Positions 32,139 through 41,213 of a DNA stretch of 64,000 nucleotides are shown here, piece by piece. The stretch's first letter is position 1. Every line of letters starts with the position of its first letter. The notes beneath the pieces were generated by a model that saw only the letters and a program-made list of their open reading frames with translations, was not told where the DNA came from and did no database searches. The DNA comes from CAVVIH01 sp963748295 (lineage in GTDB: Bacteria; Acidobacteriota; Vicinamibacteria; Vicinamibacterales; 2-12-FULL-66-21), in assembly GCA_963748295.1 (NCBI GenBank), contig CAVVIH010000008.1:434001-498000 (forward strand), written 5' to 3'. The translations under genes and the position numbers were made by a program.

Positions 32139-32930
32139 TCAGTCCACGAACCCGAACGTCCCTCGTCCGAGCCACGCCCCTCCATCAATCGTCAGCGTCT
32201 CACCCGTGATGAACCCCGCGCCCTCCGAGGCAAGGAAGGCGACGGCGTCCGCAACTTCGACGGGCTGTCCCCATCGTTTCAGCGGCACCATGCCGGTGAT
32301 CTTCTCTACCGCTGCCGGCGTGTCCCAGAGCTGCTTCGCCGCGCCTGGCGATTCGATCGGCCCGGGAGCGACGGCGTTCACGCGGATCCGGTGCCGCGCC
32401 CATTCCACGGCGAGCGTCTGCGTCATCGACATCACGCCCGCCTTGGCGGCGGCCGAGTGCACGGTGCCGGCGCTGCCGGTCCATACGTAATTGGCGAGCA
32501 CTGACACGATCGCGCCTCCCTTTCCGCGCGCGATCATGTGGCGGCCAACAGCGCGCGAACAATAGAAGCTGCCGTTCAGCACGATGCTGATGACGGCGTT
32601 CCACCCGTTCGGCGACAGATCTTCAGCACGACAGATGAAGTTGCCGGCGGCATTGTTGACGAGAATGTCGATCCGGCCGAAGTGCCGGAGGACGCGCTGA
32701 ACCATCTCGTCGACCTGTTCGGGATTCCTGACGTCGAGCTGAACGCAGAGCGGATCGAGTCCGGCGTGGCGAAGCTCCGCGGAGCCGTGCTCGAGATTCT
32801 CCGAATTGCGGCTGGCGATCGTCACGCGCGCGCCAAGCTCGCCCAGGCGTCTGGCAATGGCGAGTCCGATGCCGGTGCCACCGCCGGTGATGACGGCAAC
32901 ACGGTCCTTGAACAGCGATGGTGCAAACAT
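32139..32930 (-). CDS. SDR family oxidoreductase, 2,4-dienoyl-CoA reductase-like
   Basis: 263 residues from ATG 32930 (MFAPSLFKDRVAV), where the Rossmann motif TGGGTGIG begins. DILVNNAAGNF follows. The usual YxxxK is replaced by VHSAAAKAGVMSMTQTLAVEW, the pattern of peroxisomal-type 2,4-dienoyl-CoA reductases. It should use NADPH on unsaturated fatty acyl-CoAs. It is divergent from the histidine-kinase gene, with 45 bases between. Confidence 0.8.
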   Translation of the reverse strand: MFAPSLFKDRVAVITGGGTGIGLAIARRLGELGARVTIASRNSENLEHGSAELRHAGLDPLCVQLDVRNPEQVDEMVQRVLRHFGRIDILVNNAAGNFICRAEDLSPNGWNAVISIVLNGSFYCSRAVGRHMIARGKGGAIVSVLANYVWTGSAGTVHSAAAKAGVMSMTQTLAVEWARHRIRVNAVAPGPIESPGAAKQLWDTPAAVEKITGMVPLKRWGQPVEVADAVAFLASEGAGFITGETLTIDGGAWLGRGTFGFVD

Positions 32931-32958
32931 CGCCGAACAGCTTACCGCAGCGGGACGG

Positions 32959-32964
32959 TATAAT
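32959..32964 (+). promoter_or_regulatory. -10 box (TATAAT) for the hybrid kinase
   Basis: A consensus TATAAT that ends 11 bases before the GTG at 32976; a leader of about 5 nt is predicted. No ribosome site, no clear -35. Confidence 0.5.
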
Positions 32965-32975
32965 CCCCCGCAACG

Positions 32976-34511
32976 GTGCCTAGAACGACGACCCGACGCG
33001 CGCCGGCTCCCGCTCAAGCGTTCGCACGCCTGTTCGAATCCGTTCACGAAGGTGTCTACATCGGCGCCGTGGATGGCAGCTCGTCGTCGACCTTTTCCGC
33101 GAATCCTTACCTGAAGCTGATGTTCGGCTACAGCAGCGAGACTCCGCAGGAAGATGTCCGGCCGTTCGAGATCGAATCGTTCGTCGACGGCCAGGCGCGC
33201 GAGGCGTTCGTCGAGCGGCTGCGCCGCGATGGCGCGGTGACGGATTACCTGCTTCGCCTCCGCCGCGCGGACCGCTCACCGATGTGGGTCGAGGTGACGG
33301 CGCACGCCGAGACCGGCCGCGACGGCCTGCGCATCGAGGCGTTGATGCGCGACGTCAGCGAGCGCAAGCGCCTCGAGGATCAGGCACGCGATCTCTACCA
33401 CCAGCTGTTGCAGGCGGAGAAGCTCGCCGCGCTCGGCCAGACGATCTCCGGCGTCGCGCACGAGCTGAACAATCCGCTGGCGACGATCCTCACGTGGGCG
33501 GAGCGTCTGTCGCAGCGCGAAGTGGACGCGCAGATGCGCCGCGGGCTGGACACCATCCTCGGCGAATCCGAGCGCGCCGCGAAGATCGTCCGCAACCTGC
33601 TGACCTTCGCGCGCAAGCGGCACACGACGCGTGCGATGGTCGATTTGAACCAGATCGTGCGCGAGACGCTGGCGCTGCGCGCGTACGAACAGCGCGTCAG
33701 CAACATCACGATCCTCGAAGCGCTGCCCTCGGGCCTGCCGCTCGTCTTTGCGGATCCGCACCAGCTCCAGCAGGTGCTGCTCAATCTGATTATCAACGCG
33801 GAACAGGCGATGATCGGCACGAACGGCCGCGGCACGCTGATCCTTCGCACGTGGCACGAACCGGATCGCGATGCGGTCGTGCTCGAGGTCAACGACGACG
33901 GGCCGGGTGTGCCGGACGAGGTGCAGCCGCGCGTGTTCGATCCGTTCTTCACCACGAAGGACGTCGGCAAAGGCACCGGCCTCGGACTGACGGTGGCTTA
34001 CGCGATCGTCCAGGAGCACGGCGGCCGCATCATGCTGAAGTCGCACCAGGGGAATGGCGCGTCCTTCTTCCTCGAGCTGCCGGCGGGCGACGGTCCGCTG
34101 AAACCCGCGCAGCCCGCTCAAGTGGATCGCCCGTCCAACGCCGCCGCGGGCGCCAAGGTGCTGGTCGTCGAAGACGAAGCGGCGCTCGGCGCGGCCGTCG
34201 CGGAATCACTTCAGGACGACGGGTTCGTGGTGGAACGGGCGAGCGACGGCCTCGAGGCGCTCGAGCGGATGCGCGAGCAGCACTTCGATCTCATCATCTG
34301 CGACCTGAAGATGCCGCGCCTCGATGGGTCCCAGTTCTATCGCGAGCTCGAAACCGCGCAGCCCGACGCGGTGCGGAGGGTGATGTTCGTGACTGGCGAT
34401 GTCGCAGGTACCGACGCGGAGCGGTTTCTCGAGGAAACCGGCTGCCGGTGGCTGGCGAAGCCCTTCAGGCTCAAGGACCTCCTCCGCGCGGCACGTGAAA
34501 TGGTCGGGTAG
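32976..34511 (+). CDS. PAS-histidine kinase-receiver hybrid
   Basis: 511 residues, GTG start. A PAS domain (about 14-130) precedes the DHp helix GVAHELNNPLATI with phospho-His162. The catalytic ATPase has its N-box LLNLIINAEQAM, the G1 DDGPGVP and GTGLGL boxes. A C-terminal receiver (about 394-511) carries phospho-Asp443 in ICDLKMP. It lacks transmembrane segments, so it is a cytoplasmic sensor. A sigma factor lies just downstream on the other strand. Confidence 0.92.
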   Translation: MPRTTTRRAPAPAQAFARLFESVHEGVYIGAVDGSSSSTFSANPYLKLMFGYSSETPQEDVRPFEIESFVDGQAREAFVERLRRDGAVTDYLLRLRRADRSPMWVEVTAHAETGRDGLRIEALMRDVSERKRLEDQARDLYHQLLQAEKLAALGQTISGVAHELNNPLATILTWAERLSQREVDAQMRRGLDTILGESERAAKIVRNLLTFARKRHTTRAMVDLNQIVRETLALRAYEQRVSNITILEALPSGLPLVFADPHQLQQVLLNLIINAEQAMIGTNGRGTLILRTWHEPDRDAVVLEVNDDGPGVPDEVQPRVFDPFFTTKDVGKGTGLGLTVAYAIVQEHGGRIMLKSHQGNGASFFLELPAGDGPLKPAQPAQVDRPSNAAAGAKVLVVEDEAALGAAVAESLQDDGFVVERASDGLEALERMREQHFDLIICDLKMPRLDGSQFYRELETAQPDAVRRVMFVTGDVAGTDAERFLEETGCRWLAKPFRLKDLLRAAREMVG

Positions 34512-34514
34512 CCG

Positions 34515-35426
34515 TCAGCGCGCGGCGGCGATTCTCTCGCGCGGCGCCGAAGCTGCCGGACGCCGTTGCACCGCCGGCTTTGCCGGCGCCTTGTACTCGA
34601 GCACCACAGCGGGCGCTCCATTCAGATCGGCCTTCGCCATCTTCATCCGGTTCATCGCCGTCTGGTTGAACGAGACGACGGCCGGCCTCAGCACGGCAAC
34701 CGCCTCGGCGGCAGGGCAGTCGGCGCCGAGCGCCTTCTTCAGCCGCTGGATCGCTCTGGCGTGCAGCTGCGAGACCCGTGACTCGTTGACCCCGATCTCC
34801 GCGCCAATCTGCTTCATCGTCGACTCGGCGTAGTAGTACATCCCGATCACCTTGCGCTCGCGCGGCGGCAGCGACGTGATCGCGGCGCGAATGCGTTCGC
34901 GTACCTCGACTTCCTCGTAGGCCCTGTCCGGCGACTGCGGTTCGGAAGGCACGAGCGCCGGCGGGAGGGACGAGCCGTCCACGTGTTCACCGGCCGAGAG
35001 CGGAGAGGTGGACTCGATCGTGTTGATGCGGACGATCGTCCGGCCCAGGCGCGCCTCGTCCGAGCCGACGCGCGCGGCAAGGTCGGCGAGCGATGGTTCG
35101 GCGCCGAGCTCGCGGCGGAGCTGCTCGCGGGCGGCCTCCAGCTCGCGACGCTGCCTCCGGACACCTCGTGGCCATGCGTCGCGGCGCAGCGCGTCGATCA
35201 TCGCGCCGCGGACGCGCCGCTCGGCGAACGTCTCGAACTTGATGCCGCGATCCTCGTCGAAGCGACAGGCGGCGTCGATGAGCCCCAGCATCCCGTCCTG
35301 GACGAGATCGCCCAGCTCGATCGAGTGCGGCATCGACGATGCGACTCTCCGCGCGAGGGATTCGACGAAGGGCAGCCCGGCGGCGATGCGGTCCCGATGG
35401 GCGGCGGTCAATGGCTGGCGCTGCAT
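34515..35426 (-). CDS. Sigma-70 family factor, FliA/WhiG-like
   Basis: 303 residues from ATG 35426. Region 2 is SIELGDLVQDGMLGLIDAACRFDEDRGIKFETFAERRVRGAMIDALRRD, region 3 follows, and region 4 is LPPRERKVIGMYYYAESTMKQIGAEIGVNESRVSQLHARAIQRLKKAL. This is the group-3 pattern of flagellar and sporulation sigma factors. There are no flagellar genes here. It has an extra basic C-terminal tail of about 60 residues. Confidence 0.88.
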   Translation of the reverse strand: MQRQPLTAAHRDRIAAGLPFVESLARRVASSMPHSIELGDLVQDGMLGLIDAACRFDEDRGIKFETFAERRVRGAMIDALRRDAWPRGVRRQRRELEAAREQLRRELGAEPSLADLAARVGSDEARLGRTIVRINTIESTSPLSAGEHVDGSSLPPALVPSEPQSPDRAYEEVEVRERIRAAITSLPPRERKVIGMYYYAESTMKQIGAEIGVNESRVSQLHARAIQRLKKALGADCPAAEAVAVLRPAVVSFNQTAMNRMKMAKADLNGAPAVVLEYKAPAKPAVQRRPAASAPRERIAAAR

Positions 35427-35882
35427 GGTTGATCTGCTCCCGTCCAAATGGCGCGGCCGTGATCGACCGCGGACGAGCGCAACAGTGGGCAACGGGGATA
35501 CCATGCCAAAAGCAAAGGTTTAGCGAAGCATCGCGCCGGTTCGATTAAGTGACGTTAAGTTACTGATGCTGAATCGTTTAGTTGTGCGTCGCGGCGTGAA
35601 ATGCCGGGCACATCTGGGTTGATGAGGTCTGTTGACACGTCAAAGAAATGACGGAGACTCGCGGCACTTGCCAAGGAATTGACGCCCTGACGACAATTCC
35701 CAACTCCCAAAAAAGCCAACTCCCAAAGCAGAATCAGCCCCTCTTGAAGCACAGGAGCGCGAAACAGCTGGAACTATTGAGAGTTGGGCGTTGGTCTTTT
35801 TGGGAGTTGGTCTTTTGGGGAGTTGGACTTTGGGAGTTGGTCTTTTTTTGGGAGTTGGTGTTTTTGGGAGTTGGGAGTTGAT
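35427..35882. other. Intergenic region with TTGGGAG repeats
   Basis: 456 bases between the sigma factor and the mini-DHp gene. The left 270 bases hold no gene that I can support; a TTGACACGTCAA near-palindrome lies at 35632-35643. The right part is filled by the repeat described next. Confidence 0.5.
35696..35880. repeat. Inverted heptamer repeat, TTGGGAG family (copy 3)
   Basis: Reverse units (CAACTCCCAA) at about 35696-35726, then a unique spacer, then many forward units (TTGGGAGTTGG) at about 35777-35880, ending next to the stop codon of the mini-DHp gene. Confidence 0.8.
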
Positions 35883-36116
35883 CTAGCTCTCGCCTGTGCG
35901 TCGCCGGATCTCGCGGGCGGTGGCCATGGCCTCGAGCACGCTAGCCACGACCTGGGCGGCGCGCGCCCTGTTCATGTCGTCGAGGGATTTCGCTTCCAGG
36001 AGTTCGGCGTTCGCGAGGATGATGCCGAGCTGATTATTGAGTCGGTGGAAGAGCAGGCCGAAGTCGGTCGCTTCACTCACAGATATCACCGGATTCCGGT
36101 GGTCCGCCGTCGGCAT
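35883..36116 (-). CDS. Stand-alone DHp-like protein
   Basis: 77 residues from ATG 36116. LLFHRLNNQLGIILANAELL looks like the phospho-His helix of a histidine kinase (H about 24), followed by a second helix, but there is no ATPase domain. It overlaps the excisionase-like HTH gene by one base (TAATG). It could be a phosphotransfer shuttle or a decoy for the nearby two-component proteins. Confidence 0.55.
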   Translation of the reverse strand: MPTADHRNPVISVSEATDFGLLFHRLNNQLGIILANAELLEAKSLDDMNRARAAQVVASVLEAMATAREIRRRTGES

Positions 36117-36337
36117 TACGACGCTTCTTTGCTCGTCAGATCCGGCGCGCGCCCCGGCTCCCGCCAGAGCGTGTCGACGAAGATGCGGACCGAGCCGCCC
36201 GCGGTGCGGACGTACTCGACCTTTCCGCTGGCGATCCAGTTGTAGATCGTGCGGCGGCTGACACCTACCAACTCGCACGCCTTCATGATCGAAATGGTCT
36301 TGCGCTCAATCATCATAGCTGTATGTGGTGTTGCCAT
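36116..36337 (-). CDS. Excisionase-like (HTH_17/MerR-like) DNA-binding protein
   Basis: 73 residues from ATG 36337 (a TTG at 36346 is possible). ISIMKACELVGVSRRTIYNWIASGKVEYVRTAGGSVRIF is a helix-turn-helix of the excisionase/MerR type, which binds DNA with helix 2 and a short wing. Coupled to the DHp-like gene downstream by a one-base overlap; no integrase or recombinase is near, so it is likely a transcription regulator. Confidence 0.8.
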   Translation of the reverse strand: MATPHTAMMIERKTISIMKACELVGVSRRTIYNWIASGKVEYVRTAGGSVRIFVDTLWREPGRAPDLTSKEAS

Positions 36338-36418
36338 CGTTTCCAAGCCGCGTTCGTGATGATGTATCGGTAATGAGGGCGCGGGTCTGTAGGGTCGGCA
36401 GACCGGGCGTTTTTCATG

Positions 36419-36479
36419 TGAGATCAGGAGATCAGGAGCTCTTTAGTCTGGTCTCCTGGTCTCCCGATCTCCTGTGAGA
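36419..36479. repeat. GAGATCAG-family short inverted repeat
   Basis: Forward units GAGATCAGGAGATCAGGAG at about 36420-36438, then reverse units (CTCCTGGTCTCC, GATCTCCTG) to 36479, between the HTH gene and the NtrC-type gene. Confidence 0.7.
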
Positions 36480-36549
36480 TTTTCCCCGAACTCCACATCG
36501 GGCGGGCACCGGGCCGCCCGATGTGTCAAAATACCGTCCGCCTCAGTAA

Positions 36550-37935
<1,386 letters not shown>

Positions 37936-37938
37936 CAC

Positions 37939-38729
37939 ATGCCTCCCCGTCACGCGTACTGGACCATCATCCTCGAAGGCAAGCCCACCGCGTTTCGATC
38001 GCACACGCGCGAAGAGCTGGCGCCGACATTGCGCCAGCTTCAGGCACGTCACCCCGATGCCGTGATGATGTGGTTTGCGCGCGGCCGGCTCTGGCAGTCC
38101 CCGGAGCACCAGCGTGACGCAGCGCTCCGCAAGCCGCGCGACGGCGAACGCCGCGGTCCCGGCTGGCGGCCGGGTGGCGAGCACAAAGATCCGCGCGAGC
38201 GGTTCCGAATTCCGAGAGACGAGAAGAGACGTCGGTTCGCCGACCGTCTGCGGCGTGACCGCATCGAGCCACGGGCCGATGGCGGCGAAGGCCCCAAGCG
38301 GCCGGATCATCCCGCGCGGCGGCCAGATCGGCCGGCGCGGCTGCCAATCGTCCGGAGCGGCGGCCGGATTGGAAGAGCGAGAAGCGACCGCCGCGGCGCC
38401 CGGGCCCCGGTCCGGGTGAGCGTCCGCCCTGGCGCCGCGACGAACCGGATCGGCCGAAGCCGGATCGGCCGAAGCCCGATCGGCCACGCGAAGAGCGCCC
38501 CGAACGGCGCGAACAGCGATCCGACCGAAGGCCGTTCAGCCAGCAGAAGCCCGGCGGCGACCGCGGCGGGTTTCGCAAGCCTGCCGGCGGCGACCGCGGC
38601 CGCAAACCCGGCGCGAGGCCGGGCGGCGCGAGACCGGGCGGTGCGAGGCCGGGCGGCCCGAGAGGCGGCGGCGGACGCGGTGGTCCGAGAGGCGGCGGAC
38701 GGGGCGGGCGCGGAGGCCCTTCGCGGTGA
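37939..38729 (+). CDS. Arg/Gly/Pro-rich low-complexity protein (apparent frameshift)
   Basis: The N-terminal frame from ATG 37939 (MPPRHAYWTIILEGKPTAFR) is a conserved-looking domain of about 50 residues, WFARGRLWQSPEHQ, then basic low-complexity. From about 38320-38345 the plausible frame shifts: the tail that ends at TGA 38727-38729 reads EPDRPKPDRPKPDRPREERP and then Arg-Gly repeats to GGRGGPSR. It is exactly coupled to the next gene's GTG (GTGA overlap). One missing base near 38320-38345 would join them, giving about 263 residues. RNA binding is a reasonable guess from the RGG tail. Confidence 0.7.
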
Positions 38730-39082
38730 TCGCCCACATCATCCTGTTTGCGCCGCGCGCCGATCTTTCGCCCGCTCAGCGCGACGAAATCCTGGACGCG
38801 TTCACGCGCGCAACGGCCGCCGTGCCGACAGTCAGGAACGTGCGGATTGGCCGCCGCATCCTTCACGGACTTCCCGGCTACGAGCAGTTGATGCGGACCG
38901 ATTTCGAATACGCCGCGATCGTGGAGTTCGACGATGTCGCCGGGCTCGAGGAGTACTTGCGGCATCCCGCCCATGCCGCAGCGGGACGGCATTTCAGCGA
39001 ATCTGCGGCAGCGTCGCTGGCGTACGACTACGCGCTGGTGCCGGCGGCGGAGGCCGCGTCGCTGGTCTCGAAAAAGGACTGA
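38726..39082 (+). CDS. Dabb-family (stress-responsive A/B barrel) protein
   Basis: 118 residues from GTG 38726, overlapping the upstream stop by 4 bases. HIILFAPRADLSPAQRDEILDAF and IGRRILHGLPGYEQ fit the dimeric alpha+beta barrel fold; family members include plant stress and polyketide-cyclase-like proteins. The last 55 bases overlap the convergent dus gene. Confidence 0.82.
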   Translation: MIAHIILFAPRADLSPAQRDEILDAFTRATAAVPTVRNVRIGRRILHGLPGYEQLMRTDFEYAAIVEFDDVAGLEEYLRHPAHAAAGRHFSESAAASLAYDYALVPAAEAASLVSKKD

Positions 39083-40095
39083 ACGATCTCGCGGAGCTGG
39101 GCGATGGACGCCGCCGAATTGATCGAGACGCGCAGGTGCGATCCGTTGTCGAGCCCCTTGGTATACCAGGAGTTCAGCGCGCGCAGCTTGTTGATCACCC
39201 AGCGCTCCCGGCCCCGCGCTGCGGCGGGCTGAGTCCCGGCCGCCTGGCCGGGCGCGACGTGACGGAAGCCTTCGCCCTCGTCCATGCGCTCGTGCAGCAG
39301 CAGCTCGATGTAGTCCAGAAGGAATCGGGCCCGCTCGTCGTTCGAAACCGGTGTGGGTGTGCGACCCTGCGCGAGCTCCATCGCCTGCCGGAAGATCCAC
39401 GGATTGCGGAGGGCGCCGCGTCCCACCAGGACTCCTGAAACGGCCCCATCGCGGATCCGATCGACGAGCTGCTGCGGCTCGATGCAGTCGCCGCTGCCCA
39501 CCACGGGAATCCTCACGCCGCGCGCGACCTGCGCGATCAGATCCCAGTCCGAAAACCCTGAGTACGATTGCGCGGCGGTTCTGCCGTGAACGGCCACCGC
39601 CGCGGCGCCGGCATCTTCCATGCGCCGCGCCAGGTCTGGCGCGTTGATGTCCGACGCGTCCCACCCCGCGCGCATCTTCACCGTCACCGGGATGCTGACG
39701 GCCTTCGCCATCGCGCGCACCACGTCCGCCGCGTGCGACGGCTCGCGCATCAGGCTGCAGCCCGCGTTGTGCTTCGCGATCTTCGGCACCGGGCAGCCCA
39801 TGTTGACGTCGACGATGTCGGCGCCCATGCCTTCGACGATTTGCGCCGCCGCCGCCATCTTCGCGGGATCGCCGCCGAAGATCTGAATCGAGACGGGACG
39901 CTCCTCTTCCGTGTATTCGGCGTATTCGAGCGTGCGATCGATGCCGCGGACCAGCCCCTCGGAGCTGACCATCTCCGACACGACCAGACCGCAGCCGCCC
40001 TTCCGCTTCACGAGACGGCGGAATGCCGTGTCGGTCATTCCCGCCATCGGCGCGAGCGCGAACGGCGGCGAAAGGTCGACTGTGCCGATCTTCAT
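39028..40095 (-). CDS. dusB: tRNA-dihydrouridine synthase
   Basis: 355 residues. PMAGMTDTAFR begins the TIM barrel. The active-site cysteine is in KHNAGCSLM, following MGCPVPKI. GSGDCIEPQQ and GVLVGRGALRNPWIF are FMN- and phosphate-binding blocks. It reduces uridines in the tRNA D-loop with NADPH. The DusB assignment is by overall pattern. The 3' end overlaps the Dabb gene by 55 bases. Confidence 0.9.
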   Translation of the reverse strand: MKIGTVDLSPPFALAPMAGMTDTAFRRLVKRKGGCGLVVSEMVSSEGLVRGIDRTLEYAEYTEEERPVSIQIFGGDPAKMAAAAQIVEGMGADIVDVNMGCPVPKIAKHNAGCSLMREPSHAADVVRAMAKAVSIPVTVKMRAGWDASDINAPDLARRMEDAGAAAVAVHGRTAAQSYSGFSDWDLIAQVARGVRIPVVGSGDCIEPQQLVDRIRDGAVSGVLVGRGALRNPWIFRQAMELAQGRTPTPVSNDERARFLLDYIELLLHERMDEGEGFRHVAPGQAAGTQPAAARGRERWVINKLRALNSWYTKGLDNGSHLRVSINSAASIAQLREIVQSFFETSDAASAAGTSA

Positions 40096-40108
40096 GAGGG
40101 GGGTGTGT

Positions 40109-41177
40109 CTAGCTGCCGCTCTGCGCGTTCATCGCGGCAATGTGCTGCTCGTAGGCTTTCTTCAAATCGTCGTTCTTCCAGACGATGATCGCCTGGCTGC
40201 GGACGCGGTTCAGGAACTTCTGGATCTCGGTCCGCTGGCGTTCGGTGTAGACCTTCTCGGCCACCACGTCGCGGACGTTCTCGAACGATTGCACCGCCGA
40301 GGGCTTGAACGTTTCGAGCTTGATGATCTGATACCCGCGCGCGACCTTGAGCGCCTGCGTGATGTCGCCCGGCTTCATCTTCTCCAGCGTCTGCTGCAGC
40401 GAGGGCGACAGCTCGGCGACGACGATCGGGCCAATCAGCCCGCCGTTCGCCTTCGAGGCGGCGGCGGAGACCTCGGCGGCCACCTTGGCGAAATCCTCAC
40501 CGGACGACAGCCGCTGGCGCGTCGCCGTCGCCTTGTCCAACGCCGCATCGGACGCGCCTTCCTGCCGCGCCTTCGATCAGAATCTCGCGCAGCGTGACCG
40601 AGGCCGGCTCGACGAACTCCTGCTGGTGGAACTGGTAGTACTGCTTCGCCTCCGCCTCGGTGATCTGCAGCTTCGAGCCGACCTCCTGACGCTGCACTTC
40701 CTGGATCAGGAACTGACGCTCGACGTTCCGCCGCAGATCGGCGATCGTCATGCCTTCCTGTTTCAACGCACCCTCGAACTTCTTGTCGTCCAGCAGGTTC
40801 TGCTCTTTGCGCAGGTTCGACAGCCACCTGTTGAACATCTCGTCGCTCAGCTTGAGCCCCTTTTCACGACCGAGCTGCATCAGAAGGATGTCGTCGATCG
40901 TGTCCACCAGAATCTGCGGCGTGATGTCGGCGAGCGCCTTCCTGAGCTGCGCGTCGTTCTGCAGCGCCTGGAGATCCACTTCCGATTTCGTCTGCTGGCG
41001 GAGCGCGTTGATCTGCCGGGTTTCGAGATCCGACTTCGTGATGATGTCGCCGTTCACCTTCACGAGCACCTGCTCGATGATCTCGGCCGAGCCCGTCGAG
41101 CCCGTCGATCCAACGACCGGGACGGTCACGAGCAAGGCGACGAGGGCGGCAGCGGCGGCGCGGGAGACGTACTTCAT
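40109..41177 (-). CDS. surA: SurA-like parvulin peptidyl-prolyl isomerase (apparent frameshift)
   Basis: Signal peptide at the N-terminus (KYVSRAAAAALVALLVTVPVVG), then the SurA N-domain (IIEQVLVKVNGDIITKSDLE, DDILLMQLGREKGL), then a parvulin domain. The frame changes at about 40572: REILIE in the first frame continues as ARQEGASDAALDKATATRQR in another. One extra base in the TT at 40572-40573 explains it and gives about 355 residues. It folds outer-membrane proteins in the periplasm. Probably a sequence error. Confidence 0.82.
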
Positions 41178-41213
41178 TGCATTCACCGTTCTAAATTGCT
41201 GTAATCCAACATT

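Noticed and set aside
36116..36337. Integrated element suggested by the excisionase-like gene
   Set aside because: No integrase, attachment repeats or composition shift nearby.
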